A DNA stretch of 64,000 nucleotides, taken from contig JACGZH010000002.1 of NCBI GenBank assembly GCA_014706385.1, positions 2,046,001-2,110,000 on the forward strand. The letters are read 5' to 3'. The DNA comes from Phaffia rhodozyma (lineage: Eukaryota > Basidiomycota > Tremellomycetes > Cystofilobasidiales > Mrakiaceae). Position 1 is the first letter of the stretch. Every line of letters begins with the position of its first letter. Below are positions 44,198 through 57,094 of this stretch, piece by piece. Position numbers and translations under genes: made by a program. The notes beneath the pieces were generated by a model. It worked only from the letters and a program-made list of their open reading frames with translations. It was not told the DNA's origin and made no database searches.

Positions 44198-47062
44198 ATG
44201 CCCTTTCTCTCTTCCAGAATACTTTCAGCTTCAACGCCAGCAGCTTTCGCCGCCAAGGCTGCCTTCCGCCCTCGAGCACTAGCCGTCTCCCGTAACCCGA
44301 TCCACATTCGTAGACAAAATTTTTCAAGCTCCCTCCTTCGGTTCTCTGAGTTTCCACCGCATGATGTTGAGCGGGTCGAGGAAGAGGTAGATGTGTGTAT
44401 TGTTGGTGCTGGTCCGGCTGGTCTATGCGCTGCCATTAGGCTTAAACAGCTCGAGCAGGAACACGGAGGAGAGGAGAAGCGAATCGTTGTGCTCGAGAAA
44501 GGAGCTGAAGCTGGTATGTTTTCTTCTTTTCATACTTCTTTTTCTCCTGTGTACTCTCTTCCTTTCTTCTTGCAGGTGTGTTTAGTGCCTCAATTTGACG
44601 TAATTCTGTTTCTTTTCTCTGAAATACTTTGTTTAATAGGGTCGCATATCCTTTCGGGTGCGGTGATCGAGACCAAGGCTCTTGACGAGCTTTTACCGAA
44701 TTGGAAAGAACTAGGGGCACCGGTAAGCGCCCTTTACGACTTATTGATTTCTCTTACAGCGACCGAGTCTTTAACTGGATAACGTTCTCCTTTTTCAGCT
44801 CAACCAACCGGCCAGCAATGGTGCTATGCGCTTCCTTTTTCCCAACAGCTCATACCCGATCCCCCATCCTCCTCAGATGTCAAATAAGGGAAACTACATT
44901 GTATCCCTTTCTCAGGTGACAGCCTGGTTGGCCGCTCAAGCCGAAGAACTCGGTGTTGAGATTTACCCCGGTTTTGCAGGCGCTCGACTGCTGTTCTCCG
45001 AGGATGGAAAGTCTGTCCGAGGAGTCGGCACAAATGACGTTGGACTAGACAAGTCCGGTCGAATGAAGGAGTCGTACGAGCCCGGAATGAATTTCATTTC
45101 CAAGGTGACTTTACTCGGAGAGGGTGCTCATGGAAGTTTATCGAAGATCGCCATGAAAAAGTTCAACCTTCGAGCGGACTGCGATCCTCAGACATACGGA
45201 ATTGGCTTGAAGGAGGTTTGGAAAGTTCGGGATGAAGTGTATGAGCCCGGAAAGGTTATTCATACTATGGGGTGGCCCTTAGATTGGAAGACGTATGGTG
45301 GTGGATGGGAGTACCATACTGAGGGTGGAATGGTTAGTCTTGGTTTGGTCATTGGACTTGACTACACAAATCCGTATTTGAATCCGTACAAAGAGTTTCA
45401 GGTACGTTTTATTTTCCTCTGTTGTTGGTAATTGCCATGAACGAGGAACTCGCAACTGACGTATCGGTGATGGATACTTTTCTTCGTTTTTGCCCTATCG
45501 GTGCAGAGAATGAAACATCACCCATACTACAAAAAACTTTTGGAGGGTGGAGAGCGTCTAGCTTATGGAGGTGTGTCTGCTGTCCTTGTAGATGTTGCCT
45601 AAAGTTGATCCTTCGCGCAATCGTCTGACTGCAAGCTTCTTTCAATAGCGCGAGTCCTCAATGAAGGTGGTGTTCAATCGATACCCAAGTTGTTTTTCCC
45701 TGGTGGTGCGCTCATTGGGTGCTCAGCTGGTGAGTGATTTCTTCTGCCGTCTTATTTTGTGTAACGATCATGTGGTAATGATTTGCTGTCTTTGTATCTA
45801 CTTCTCTACTCTTATAGGTTTTGTGAATGTAAGATTACCTTACAAATAACACAAGTTAGGTAATGACTCAACTCACGCTGATCTGTTCTTTCCTTGGTCG
45901 AATTTTGCTACATCAGGTCCCGAAAATCAAAGGAACTCATAATGCTATGAAGTCTGGAATGCTCGCGGCCGAAGCAGCTTACGAACAGCTTACTTCTACT
46001 TCGGAATCTGCCGATGAGTCTATTCCTGTAAACCTGGAGTCGTACGAGACCGCTTTGAAGAACTCTTGGATCTATAAAGAGCTTTGGGAGGTTAGGAACG
46101 TCCGACCGAGTTTCCACAACCCCCTCGGTAACCTAGGAGGCATGATCTTTTCTGGATTGGACACTTTTATTCTCAAAGGAAGGGGAGGATTTACGTTACA
46201 CAACAATGTTGAGGATCACGTCGCCACCAACAAAGCCAGGTACAATTCATTCAATCAGAATCGCTTCTCTGGTTTGTCGGTTGCTGATGCTCTTACTCTC
46301 ACTGGGCTGACCCGATCGTAGTGAATGCAAGCCGATCGACTACCCGGCACCGGATGGAAAGCTCTCGTTCGACATCCTGACATCTGTCAGTTTAACGGCT
46401 ACGAATCACGCCGAAAACCAGCCGGTGCATCTTCAGCTGCCTAACGAAGAAGGAGCGAAAGTTCGGCATACCGAAACCAACGTTCGAGGTGAATTTGCCT
46501 CTATTGTCTGGAGCAACATTTTGGTCAGAATTGAATAGCTGAGCAAGTGATTCGGATGCTTTCTTAGATTACGCTGGACTCTTGGGACGAGCTTGCCCAG
46601 CGGCTGTGTATGAGTATGTGGATGCCGAGCCTGGAGATGCTGACGCTGCAGAAGGCAAGAAATTTATCATCAACTCACAAAACTGCAGTACGTCCGCCTA
46701 TATTTGTTGGATCTCAAACTTTGACCAAGTACAACGCTGATGTTGAGGTGTCTATCTATGTTTCAGTTCATTGCAAGACTTGCTCCATCAAGGTACACTC
46801 GGCTTGACAAACACTCTTCCCCATCTGTGTGTATCGTCAGACTAATCATTGAGTACTGCCGCCTCTCTTTTTTGTGAATTTTTAGACTCCCACACAAGAT
46901 ATTACCTGGACTGTACCGGAAGGAGGTGGAGGGCCCAAGTACAGTACGTATCATATATCAACTGGACCAATGTATGCTCAAGAGAGGTACTTCGGCTCAT
47001 GTGTGCATTTTGTATCAATTTTTGTATGACTTGATTCTCCCTTTGTCACAGCCATGACTTAA
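44198..47062 (+). CDS. ETFDH: Electron transfer flavoprotein-ubiquinone oxidoreductase (mitochondrial)
   Basis: Multi-exon gene with exon 1 at 44198-44513, ending in TAA at 47060-47062 after KYTMT. An Arg/Ser/Ala-rich N-terminus of about 45 residues looks like a mitochondrial presequence. Then come the FAD motif [63 protein letters not shown] and [19 protein letters not shown]. At the C-terminus the 4Fe-4S cluster cysteines are CPAAVYEY and [19 protein letters not shown]; two of them sit in a 26-nt exon at about 46767-46792. Family knowledge: this inner-membrane enzyme passes electrons from fatty-acid and amino-acid dehydrogenases through ETF to ubiquinone. It would link with the other respiratory genes in this window. 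Confidence 0.95.
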
Positions 47063-47380
47063 TCCGTTTGTTCGAAGGGCTGGACTGTACTCTATCTATG
47101 TTGCGCATCATATTTAGACTTAGAAACGACATTCACAAAACGCGACGAGACTTTCGAGCAAAGTAGAAAAATTATCATGAAAGGGAGGACAAACAAAACG
47201 ACTTTGGGCTTTGCGTGTGCGTCAAGCGCCGTAATGAACTGATCACACAAAACGTTGAACAATAGTATGGTCTTCCGGCTCATTTAAGAGCTTACAAGTC
47301 TTCATCTATTGTCAATTTCTTTCCTACCTTGTCGACATTCCCTTCTCATTTCTTTTAGACAATAGCTTTCAAGATCCATC
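47063..47380. other. Intergenic, ETF-QO to BTB gene
   Basis: About 318 bp between tandem plus-strand genes. No recognisable element. Confidence 0.4.
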
Positions 47381-48488
47381 ATGTCCGACAACACTCCCAA
47401 CTCTAACGAGGACTTAGTCCTGCTAGATCCTGAGGGAGACATCATCCTTGAAAGCTCAGATGGACTCGCCCTCGTCGTCCGCAAGGTACAGCTACAAGCG
47501 AACTCAGCCGTCTTTGTCGACATGCTCCAACTTGCCTTGTCTGGCAATCTGATAGGAGGGAAGCCTGTTGTCAAACTGAGCGATATGGGATCCGACTTGA
47601 AGCTCTTCCTGAGCTTTATCGTCCCCTCGATGCGACGAGCGAGATATTTAGCCATAGAAGACTGCAACAGGTTGGCCACTCTGCCACCTCGTCGTCTTTG
47701 CCTCCATCTCCTTCGTCGCACTTACCTCAGCTGGCCTTTTCATCTATGTGGGCATGAACTGCGACGATCAGGATCATAGACATGGCGGACAAGTACGACA
47801 CGCCAATTATACGAGACTTCATCTTGACGTACCTTCGGGTGTTCACAGAAATGGACCATATCAACGTTTTCGGGCTGGCCGTTGTCTACCGGGACGCTGA
47901 ATTAGCTCGCCAGGCACTCTTTCACTTTAGAAGTGGTTCAGATTTCTGTTGGCATACAAAAGAGTGTGAAAGTTGCAGAGCAGTAAGGACCGAGGCTGAA
48001 TGTTCCACAGCTCATTGCAAAGGTCCTTCGAGGTGCATTAATGGTTGTTCTAGAGCACTTCCGTCATTGGACACTCCACATCTCAAGTCGGATTCCCTGG
48101 CCGACATATCTAAGGCAAACTTAGAAAGATTCCATGCTCAAGACATCATCAACTTTGCCAGACTTCATGAAATGGTGCTTTGGAGCGATTTAACGTGGAA
48201 AGACGTTGCCATTGACTTCCATGTAAGTTCTTGATTTACATCTCCCTCTCATTTTATGGCCAAGTGCTCGTCGATAGCAGTTGTCATTCGGATTCGGTTG
48301 ATGGTCCAGTGTTTGCCAAGCTGAACACTCAAATAAATCTGTACGTTGACATAGCTCGACTGAGGCTGGCAAACTCATCAGAAGAAGACGACGACGACAG
48401 GTTCGTGGTCTCGGCGACGCCATTCAATGGACTTCCCTCTTGTTTCAAAGATTTTTCAAATTCAGCATATAATGATACACCGTGTTGA
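47381..48488 (+). CDS. BTB/POZ-domain protein with Cys-rich insert
   Basis: Exons are 47381-47670, 47772-48222 and probably 48321-48488. Phases agree and the product is 302 aa. The N-terminus resembles fungal BTB proteins: ILESSDGLALVVRKVQLQAN, SAVFVDMLQLA and VVKLSDMGSDLKLFLSFI, then IIDMADKYDTPIIRDFILTY after the first intron. A segment at about 190-225 is unusually cysteine-rich, with Cys at CW, CESC, C, CKGPSRC and C over about 35 residues, and could bind zinc. The third exon contains a run of Asp/Glu. If the second intron is not spliced the protein ends after DFHVSS at 48234. Fungal BTB proteins of this kind are very numerous and mostly of unknown role. Binding to Cullin-3 is a possibility only. 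Confidence 0.65.
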
Positions 48489-48706
48489 ATAGCTCCTGTA
48501 TATAAATGCGAATCTGGCGATTAAGATGGAAGAGCGATGATCCAAGATTCTCGTAGTTAGTTGCCCGATAAGATCATGATTAGTGTTATAGTTCAGGTTT
48601 GGAGGGTAACGATGAGGCTACGGAAGTTGTAACCACACAAGACTCTTAGATTTCAAGGGAGAAATTCAGGCTCTCAGGACTGGGAAATAGGATAGATAGA
48701 ATCACG
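48489..48706. other. Intergenic before the hexanucleotide array
   Basis: About 220 bp of unremarkable sequence downstream of the BTB gene. Confidence 0.3.
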
Positions 48707-48842
48707 AAGGACAAGGACAAGGACAAGGACAAGGATAAGGACAAGGACAAGGACAAGGACAAGGACAAGGACAAGGACAAGGACAAGGACAAGGACAAGG
48801 ACAAGGACAAGGACAAGGACAAGGACAAGGACAAGGACAAGG
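48707..48842. repeat. AAGGAC hexanucleotide tandem array
   Basis: About 22 head-to-tail copies of the 6-bp unit AAGGAC occupy roughly 136 bp, nearly perfect apart from one AAGGAT unit near 48732. Because 6 is a multiple of 3 it keeps all frames open, giving a spurious Ser-Leu repeat ORF on the minus strand. It lies in non-coding DNA just before the inverted repeat and the retroelement remnant. Confidence 0.95.
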
Positions 48843-49055
48843 GAACAAGGCAGGGATCAGGATTAACAAAAGATCCAAACTTGGGAGACTAAGCTATGGT
48901 TGGCGGAATAATTCCCGTCTTATATAACATCCTCAGACTCCAACGGTTATGCATAAGAAGATAGATCACAGAAGGTGCTAGAAGCCCCTGCGCTGGAAAG
49001 GTCATATACCTGCATGTTCATGTAATGAGAGAGCATAAGGAATACCGAGGTAGGA
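48843..49055. other. Intergenic between hexanucleotide array and inverted repeat
   Basis: About 210 bp with no recognisable feature. Confidence 0.3.
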
Positions 49056-49174
49056 GAAGCGGCAGAAGCAGGAGAAGGTTGCCGGGGTGTAACACTCAGG
49101 TCACATCCCTGACACGTATCCCTGACATGACCTGAGTGTTACACTCGGTAACCTTCTCCTGCTTCTGCCGCTTC
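49056..49174. repeat. Long near-perfect inverted repeat (hairpin)
   Basis: The arms 49056-49103 and 49128-49174 are reverse complements over about 47 bp, with two mismatches and a 1-bp indel. Both outer ends begin GAAGCGGCAGAAGCAGGAGA when read inward. The 24-nt loop holds a direct repeat of ATCCCTGACA. The right arm runs into the LTR-like start of the gypsy remnant, so the left arm is most simply an inverted copy of the same LTR end. Confidence 0.9.
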
Positions 49175-49427
49175 ACCCATTTTCCATCATGCTCTAGTTT
49201 GCATGGTTCATGCCTCATTCTCTTTAGTTCTCGTGATCTTGATCCTCTCTAGGCTCGTCATACGTATATCGTTAGTGGCAGACCAAATGCGCAAGGGGTC
49301 CTGATATAAAACGAGGACACTCTCGCGCCTTCTTGGATAAGAGTTTTCTTCAAGCTGAGATTCTTGCAGAAACCTCTTATCTAAAGTATCTTGTTAAAAG
49401 GTTGGTCGGCTCCAATCTCTGTCTACA
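49137..49427 (+). repeat. Putative 5' LTR of the gypsy remnant
   Basis: The segment begins TGTTACA and ends TCTACA, as LTRs start TG and end CA. Four bases after the end comes TGGTGATCC (49431 onward), which could be a tRNA primer-binding site because such sites begin TGG. A TATAAA word lies at 49305-49310. No second LTR is present in the window to confirm the borders. The start could also be at 49128. Confidence 0.45.
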
Positions 49428-49571
49428 ATCTGGTGATCCTCGTCGTGGGTTGAAGTATCCGCCCTTGTTTCAAGCCTACTAACTCAATTACTCTCTAATC
49501 TCCGGGTCTCATAATGACCTCAGCTTGCTGCTTAGGGTTTTTCACTCAGGTACAACTCTTCGTCTGACAAC

Positions 49572-50491
49572 ATGACAGCTTCTGGGGATCAGAAGGCACT
49601 CATTGAGATGAATGCCGAAAACGCTAAACTACAGTCGGAGGTGACCAGCCTCCGGCTTAGGTTGCAGCAGTCTGAAGCTCGGTATCTCCAGACACTCCAG
49701 ACTACCTGCGCGGCGCCGGAGCCTAAGATTCCGGCGCCTACCTTATTTGATGGAAAGGATCCTAGAGCATGCCGGACTTTTCTGACATGTTGTCGGATGA
49801 ATTTTGACATGTATCTTGAGCATTTTTCATCGGAGAAGAAGAAACTTTATTTCGCTATCAGTCACCTTCGAGGTCCACCTCTCAATACCATAACGCCTAG
49901 TCTGGAAAGATGGGACGACGACGATAAGCCTGAGAGAATTCGTTCCTTTGAAGGTTTCGCCAAGTTCCTCAACGACACTTTTGGAGTCCCCGACGAAATC
50001 CAGACCGCTTCCCGGGAACTTCGGGCGCTGATGCAAACCGGAACGGCAGCCGAATATTATGGTCGATTCATATCATTATCATCGATTGTTCCTTGAATGA
50101 TTACAGCCTGAAGGAACAGTTCTATGCCGGTTTGAAGAGACATCTCCAAAAGGAGCTCCTTCATTACCCACCCACTCATTCGTTTGAAGAATTGAAGAAT
50201 TTGGTTCTTCGGATCGACAACCAACTCTCGCAATTCGAGCGGGAAGACGCTACTCGTGCGAAGCATTCTGCACCAGTCAACCCGATACTTCGGTCTGTTC
50301 CTCGTCTCCCCCTACAGCCAGTCTCTATGGAGAACCCTACTTCAACGGACGTTGAAGCGATCCGAACGTCTCGACACCCAATCTCCTCCCGAGAGCGAGA
50401 GCGCCGACAACAACTGAACTTATGCCATCATTGCGGCCGGCCAGATCACATCCTAGTTGATTGTCCTCTACGATCGCGCGATCTCCGTTAA
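49572..50491 (+). pseudogene. Frameshifted retrotransposon gag
   Basis: The first ORF (49572-50096, 174 codons) begins MTASGDQKALIEMNAENAKL with a coiled-coil start, followed by a gag core (PAPTLFDGKDPRACRTFL). The frame breaks near 50094, where one base appears to be missing. The gag sequence continues in another frame (YSLKEQFYAGLKRHLQKELL) and ends with a CCHC zinc knuckle, CHHCGRPDHILVDC, near 50430-50471. Both halves are otherwise intact, so the copy is relatively young compared with its pol region. Confidence 0.8.
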
Positions 50492-51309
50492 TTCAAAATG
50501 GCCGAGGTCAACGCTACGGAAAATGAAACAGAAGTTTCGAAAATGACACGGCTCAGTGGGAAGACCTCTATTGAGCCCGCATCCCATATATGATATCAGG
50601 CGGCCCAATCATTATGCATCTCCTACTATCTCCACTAGTGTCATTCTTATGCCCTTCTCTCCCAAGAATCCTCCCATTGATATACCTGGCCCCGCCTTGT
50701 CTTCTGCTCGTCTGATACCAAATCCCCATGCTCTGCCTTCTTATGTGATTCCCTTAACCTCGATCGAGGCCTTACCTAGCGAGCTTCCCACATTCAGCCC
50801 TTGTTGATGTCTCCATCTCTGAATATATTTCAAGTTCTGTCTTTCATGACTCTGTGTTTGAGCAACCCGTTTCATCTTGTCTACCTCACACTCCAGTTTG
50901 CACAGTATTTTTGTTCAAGCTTTCCTCGATTCTGGTACTCAGATTTGATTTGTCTACCAGAACCTAGCGAACCGGGTATCAGCTAATACATATCAGATCT
51001 CTTGTTCGCGCGCGGTAATGCACATGGATGATATACCTCTTGAAAACTAATTAGATTGATTCTATGATGATGTGTCAACTCGATATGGGCCGTCTTGCAG
51101 AGGATGTGCTCCTTCGCTCGACTGCATCTGCATCTGCCGACATCATCTTGGACGTCCCTAAGCATCGTAGACAAGATTCTGATGTGAACTACTCCAATGA
51201 TACGTTCACGTTTTGTCATCCTAGTCATGACCCTCCTGTATCAATTTAGTCTGATACCCAGCCTCCTTTTGGGTCACTCTGTACTATGTCCGATCCTGAG
51301 ATCGAAAGA

Positions 51310-51680
51310 CCACGTGAGTAGCTCAACAAGAATCTTCAGAAGGGATTCATTCGAAAATACAAATCGCCAGCAGGCGCCCTGATTTTATCGTTGAGAAGAA
51401 GAATCAAAGTCTTCGAATGTGCGTCGACTTTCAACGACAAAATGAGATCACCACTAGAAACCGCGCGCCCTGACCCTTGATCGACGAACCTCTAAATCGA
51501 TTGAGTCGGGCTCATATGTTCACTTCAATTGATCTGAGAAGAGCTTATAATCTAACCCAAATCAATGATGATGATGTCTAAATATCCGTCTTTTCGACTA
51601 AGTATGGTCATTTCGAATCCTTAGCGACGCCTTTTGAACTCGCTAATGCACCATGAACATTCCAAACCTCCATAAATGTA
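51310..51680 (+). pseudogene. Reverse transcriptase fragment of the gypsy remnant
   Basis: Translating across several frames gives the N-terminal RT landmarks KGFIRKYKSPAGA, KKNQSLRMCVDFQ, PLIDEPLNRLSRAHMFTSID with LRRAYNLTQI, and TKYGHFESLATPFELANAP. Stops interrupt it at several points. The catalytic YxDD region is not reached before similarity ends. Confidence 0.8.
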
Positions 51681-52074
51681 AGTTAGGTGATTTGGGTAAT
51701 TTGGTTACTCTTCGATCCCCGTGCCTGACACGAATGGATGTTACCCATGTTTACACGGTAGTTACGATCACGAACCGCCAATCGGACCATTTCTAGTTCT
51801 CAGCTTCCCCACACACCTCCATCCTTTGACTTGCAACACCACACATCCTTTATTCCGATCGGTTGTACACTTTCGCCTTCTCGTCCACTCATTCACTTGC
51901 TTACCCACACGATGCTTCGAACTGTCTTAAAGAACTGTATGCCTGTTTTTTTAACTGTAGTGGCAGTTCTTATCCGAGATGACCTTGGGAGAACGCGTCC
52001 AAAGAAACTCATCTCGATCTTCTTCCTTTCTCTTCGCTTCCGCCTTTCGCTCTTGTCTCTTGATCAAACTCGGA
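51681..52074. other. Upstream region of NDUFS7 next to the retroelement break
   Basis: About 390 bp between the end of recognisable retroelement sequence and the likely NDUFS7 start. C-rich with CACAC words at 51800-51910. It must contain the NDUFS7 promoter. An alternative in-frame ATG at 51979 would extend the gene into it. Confidence 0.4.
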
Positions 52075-53541
<1,467 letters not shown>

Positions 53542-54281
53542 TCCCCAGAACTGACAAACATGCATTTTTCCTTTCACATTGTCTGAACTGTTGATCAGGG
53601 TTATTCTTTTTTTTTCTTACCTCCTTTCATGTTGTGAATCCTATCCTTTTCCTACAATTTCACTTTTGTTTGTATACTTTTCTTGTTCCAAATACTTTGT
53701 ATGTCTCTTCATGCTGTCGACTCCTCTTCAATGTCCCGTTTTAGGTCGAATGCGCCCGCGACTAAGCTTGGTCTTCTGCGGAAAATTAGATCATCTCTGC
53801 TTGGTTGATTGAGAATTGATATCTATATTGACTCTACTGACACTATATGTGGTTGCTCACCAATTCTTCAACCTGCTTGTCAATCTTGCCTCTTGTCATG
53901 AATTATCTTTGTGTAACTCACTCAACATCATGAATTGAGAAATCAGGATCGAACCTCGGACGGACGGTTCCTCGTTTCATCATTCTTCAGCCCTGGCTCT
54001 CCTTGTTCGTTGACCGGCCACTCTGCTTTTGTTTTCTTGACTCACCCATACCATCCTGCTTCCTTACCGAGCTTGCTTAACTCACAAAGAAGAGTTCGAC
54101 ACGGATCTTCACTAAAACCCACATCCTTCGTTTACTCACTCACTCTCCTTCAAGACCCACTCATTTCCTCTTTTGCGCGCCCTTCTCTCAGGACTCTACC
54201 GACTTCCTGAACAACAAACACTTCTCAATCTACTAGCCTCATCAGTCAAACCCAATCTCAAGAGGGTAATACAAGGTAAAC
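53542..54281. other. Intergenic, NDUFS7 to mucin-like gene
   Basis: 740 bp of T/C-rich sequence on the plus strand, holding the promoter of the next gene. The ORFs here are short and carry no motif. I recognised no RNA gene. Confidence 0.4.
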
Positions 54282-56316
54282 ATGGCTCAGTGTACTACTT
54301 CGACCCTGACTTTATACGGGACGACGACCGTCAATTCAGTCTCAGGTCCTTCTGTCACGTCTGTGGGTTCTCTATTTAGTTTGTTTGCCTGTTCATTCTT
54401 TCATATTCGAAAGTGCATGTCTAATGAGGAAGGTGACCTGTCAAACTTTCGTATTTCTGATGAATGGGTCATTTGTATTCATCTATAGCAAGCGGTATAC
54501 ACGGTTCCCGGAGTCGAAACAACTTCTTATTCATCTGTGCGTGTTTTGTCGTATTACCCTTGCAATTCCTTCTATCTCACTCGAACTTCACAGGGCCCTG
54601 ATGCAGCTTCACTGTTTCTTTCTACCATGACTCGATGGAACATAGATATGCGAGAGCACTGGACAGGGAATCCTGGGGGTTCCTGGAGGATGTCAGGGGT
54701 ATCGAACTGAGACTTTTGTCGGAACGGGGGTCGGTAACCTTTCCCTCTGTGTTTCTCTGTACACTATACCTCGCAAAGCAGATGAATTAAATCTGGGTAT
54801 CTTCTGCATCTTGATAGACTCCAACGGTGATGACTTCGACTGTAATCGTTCCTGCTGAGCAAACTGGAGCTGGTGCTGTCTCCACCTATCCTGTATCAAC
54901 CACTGTTATTACCTCATGTCCATCCGGAAGTACCGGGTCTTCGACTATTGGAAATAAACAAGACGCTTCGGTCAGCAACCTTGCCGTATCCGGCACATCG
55001 ACCGGACAGAGTAGCGCGACTCCGTCCGTACAAGGTCCCAGTTCGGTAGGTTCAACAGTAATGGCTGTGGCGACGTCCGTAGGAATGGATACAAAGACAG
55101 TTCAAGTGGTCGTCACAGGTGCTGATGGTGAAGCTAGTGTATCTACGGTAAGATTTCCACTTGAAATTGGTTGATATTTACAAATTTCAGTTTTAACTGA
55201 AGAACCATTCCTATCGGATGTTTGCTTCGGTTGTTTTTTCATCACTTAGTCTTTTCAGGAGTTCTCGACGGTCTATGTGTATACATCTTTTGTTAGCGCA
55301 GGGGTCGCTAGTAGTAACACCATCGTCGCTGCTAGTACCTCGGCATCGTCGAGTTCAAACTCCAGTTCTGACAGTTCAGTAAACTCTCCTGGGTAAGCCA
55401 AGCTTTGATGCTCCTAGATACAAATACCTTTACTGATCATAAGGATAACGGTCGATCTGTACTTGCCCCTTGCTTGCGCGCAGAGGACTCGCAGCAGGGA
55501 TTGTTGCTGGCATGTGAGTTTCTCTTGTTCAAGTTTTTGTTCTTGCTCATGAACGTTTGCGCTAATCAGTCGATTCGTCATTTATCTTTTCAAGAGTCTT
55601 CGTTTTCGCAGTTGGCTTAGTATTTTGGGCCGTGCTGAGGAAGAGCAAACAGAATGAGTGGTCAACAGACGATAGTGTATTAGATGATCCATCTGAGAAG
55701 ATTGATACCTTATCGATCGGTGGGGCTGTCCAACGGTGGGTTTTATTTTACTTTTCATTCTTATTTGTTACGCTCGTTGGATCGAACAGTTAGGTTGGTT
55801 TTGGGTCATCTGCGGTTGCGATAGGCAAGTCACTTTGAATAGGAGGCATCAAGAAAACCTCTCGAATACAGCTCAGCAACTCAATGCAAGTCCACCCAAT
55901 TCTTTGTTCATGGAACGCATAGTGGTTTAATCGTTCTTACATGTGATAAACCTAAAAAAACACTTGGGTGTTGATGGTTTTCGATTTTCTATTGATTCGG
56001 AAAATAGGTATCGAATATGTCTAGATCCCGATCACTCCGATATGCACCTCTTCCTGGCGACTCTCCTCGACTTGATCGAGGCCCTTCTCAATCATCCTCT
56101 CGTCACCCTCATCCTAAGCTCCAGGCACATGCTCATGCGCATCCACAGGCACACGGACAACTACACAGACAGCCAAGTAGACCATCGACCGGTCCTAGAG
56201 CTGAAGAAACAGGATCTTACAGACCGGTTGATGGGACGCGAATTCTGTCAGATGGATCAGGTCGGTCAATGAGTATGGTCAGTGAGGAGGAAGGCCCGCC
56301 TCGCTATCAAATCTAA
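54282..56316 (+). CDS. Mucin-like single-pass membrane protein
   Basis: Multi-exon gene that starts MAQCTTSTLTLYGTTTVNSV at 54282 and ends GPPRYQI at 56316. Likely exon pieces include QAVYTVPGVETTSYSS, then TPTVMTSTVIVPAEQTGAGA onward (about 54823-55149), and EFSTVYVYTSFVSAGVASSN. The extracellular part is Ser/Thr/Val-rich with few Cys. A transmembrane helix split by an intron follows (GLAAGIVAGI, then GLVFWAVLRKSKQ). The cytosolic tail is basic, with RSRSLRYAPLPGDSPRLDRG and a His/Ala/Pro-rich repeat. No clear signal peptide is seen, so an earlier 5' exon may be missing. It looks like a surface sensor or adhesion protein. I do not recognise a specific family. The intron of about 285 nt near 54.53-54.82 kb is unusually long for this window. 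Confidence 0.5.
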
Positions 56317-57094
56317 GGCTGTATCCGAGAGCATGTTCCATGGGTCCCTGTTTGGACGATTCAATTCTTCTTTATTCTCCTAATGTTGTTGAGCGCGATA
56401 CTCTTAATGCACCTGTTATCCTTTTCCTGCTCTCTTGCAATCACTTCACCCTTGCTGTTTTCCTACATATCTGGAACGCATTTTCTACCTCTACCTTCCT
56501 TCATCTCCTTGCAACTTGTAAACTACTTTTGTTGCCCAGACATAGTTCCAAAACGTAACACCCCATCATCAAACACTCATGTCTTGCTCTTGATTTCCTT
56601 TCCAAACCATTCACTTCGCTGTCTCGGCCTGTTTGTGTGAGTGGGTATTCTGAGGGCAAAGGATTGATCGATGTATCGTTATTTGTAAATGACATCATGA
56701 CCAAGAGGAAAGAGAGAGATGATGATATAGAGACTTGTCCTGGGATGAGCTATCTAATAGGAAGAAGAAAGACAATTGAGATGAGCAGACAAAGAGGGGA
56801 GAGTGTGGGTATAACTTATGTTTACACGCACGCGCGCGCGCAAGGAACGAAGAAGAGGTAACGGAAAGGACAGACAAGAAAGATGGGGTGGACAAACAGA
56901 GCAGGAAAGAGAGAAAGGAGAAGGCGGAACCAGCCGCATTTTACCCAGGAAGTTTAGGTATCCCTTTGAAAAAGAAACGAATGGTTAAGAAATACCTACA
57001 AAGAGAAGAGGGATACTATACTGAACCAATGACCAAATTTATTTATTTGTATGAAAGAAAACTACAACACATTCAACTCTATCTACATGTTTGA
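56317..57094. other. Convergent intergenic region
   Basis: 778 bp between the mucin-like gene (+) and the Opy2-like gene (-). It contains a short (CG)n run at about 56828-56840 and purine-rich DNA from 56700 to 56930. No gene was seen. Confidence 0.4.

Larger units (their letters stand above)
49056..51680 (+). mobile_element. Degenerate, 3'-truncated Ty3/gypsy LTR retrotransposon
   Basis: The remnant holds, in order, an LTR-like segment, a gag-like region with a zinc knuckle, protease fragments and the first part of reverse transcriptase. Protease-like pieces are FLDSGTQ at about 50913-50936 and DIILDVPKHRRQDSDVNYSN near 51142. Many stops and frame changes show decay. RNase H, integrase and the 3' LTR are absent, and similarity stops near 51680, just upstream of the NDUFS7 gene. 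The order protease then RT fits Ty3/gypsy. It cannot move on its own. Confidence 0.85.

Noticed and set aside
48646..48840. Minus-strand ORF encoding a Ser-Leu repeat
   Set aside because: It is created only by the AAGGAC hexanucleotide array, with no coding context around it.
48707..48842. Possible CRISPR-like array
   Set aside because: Units are 6 bp with no spacers, and the genome is eukaryotic.
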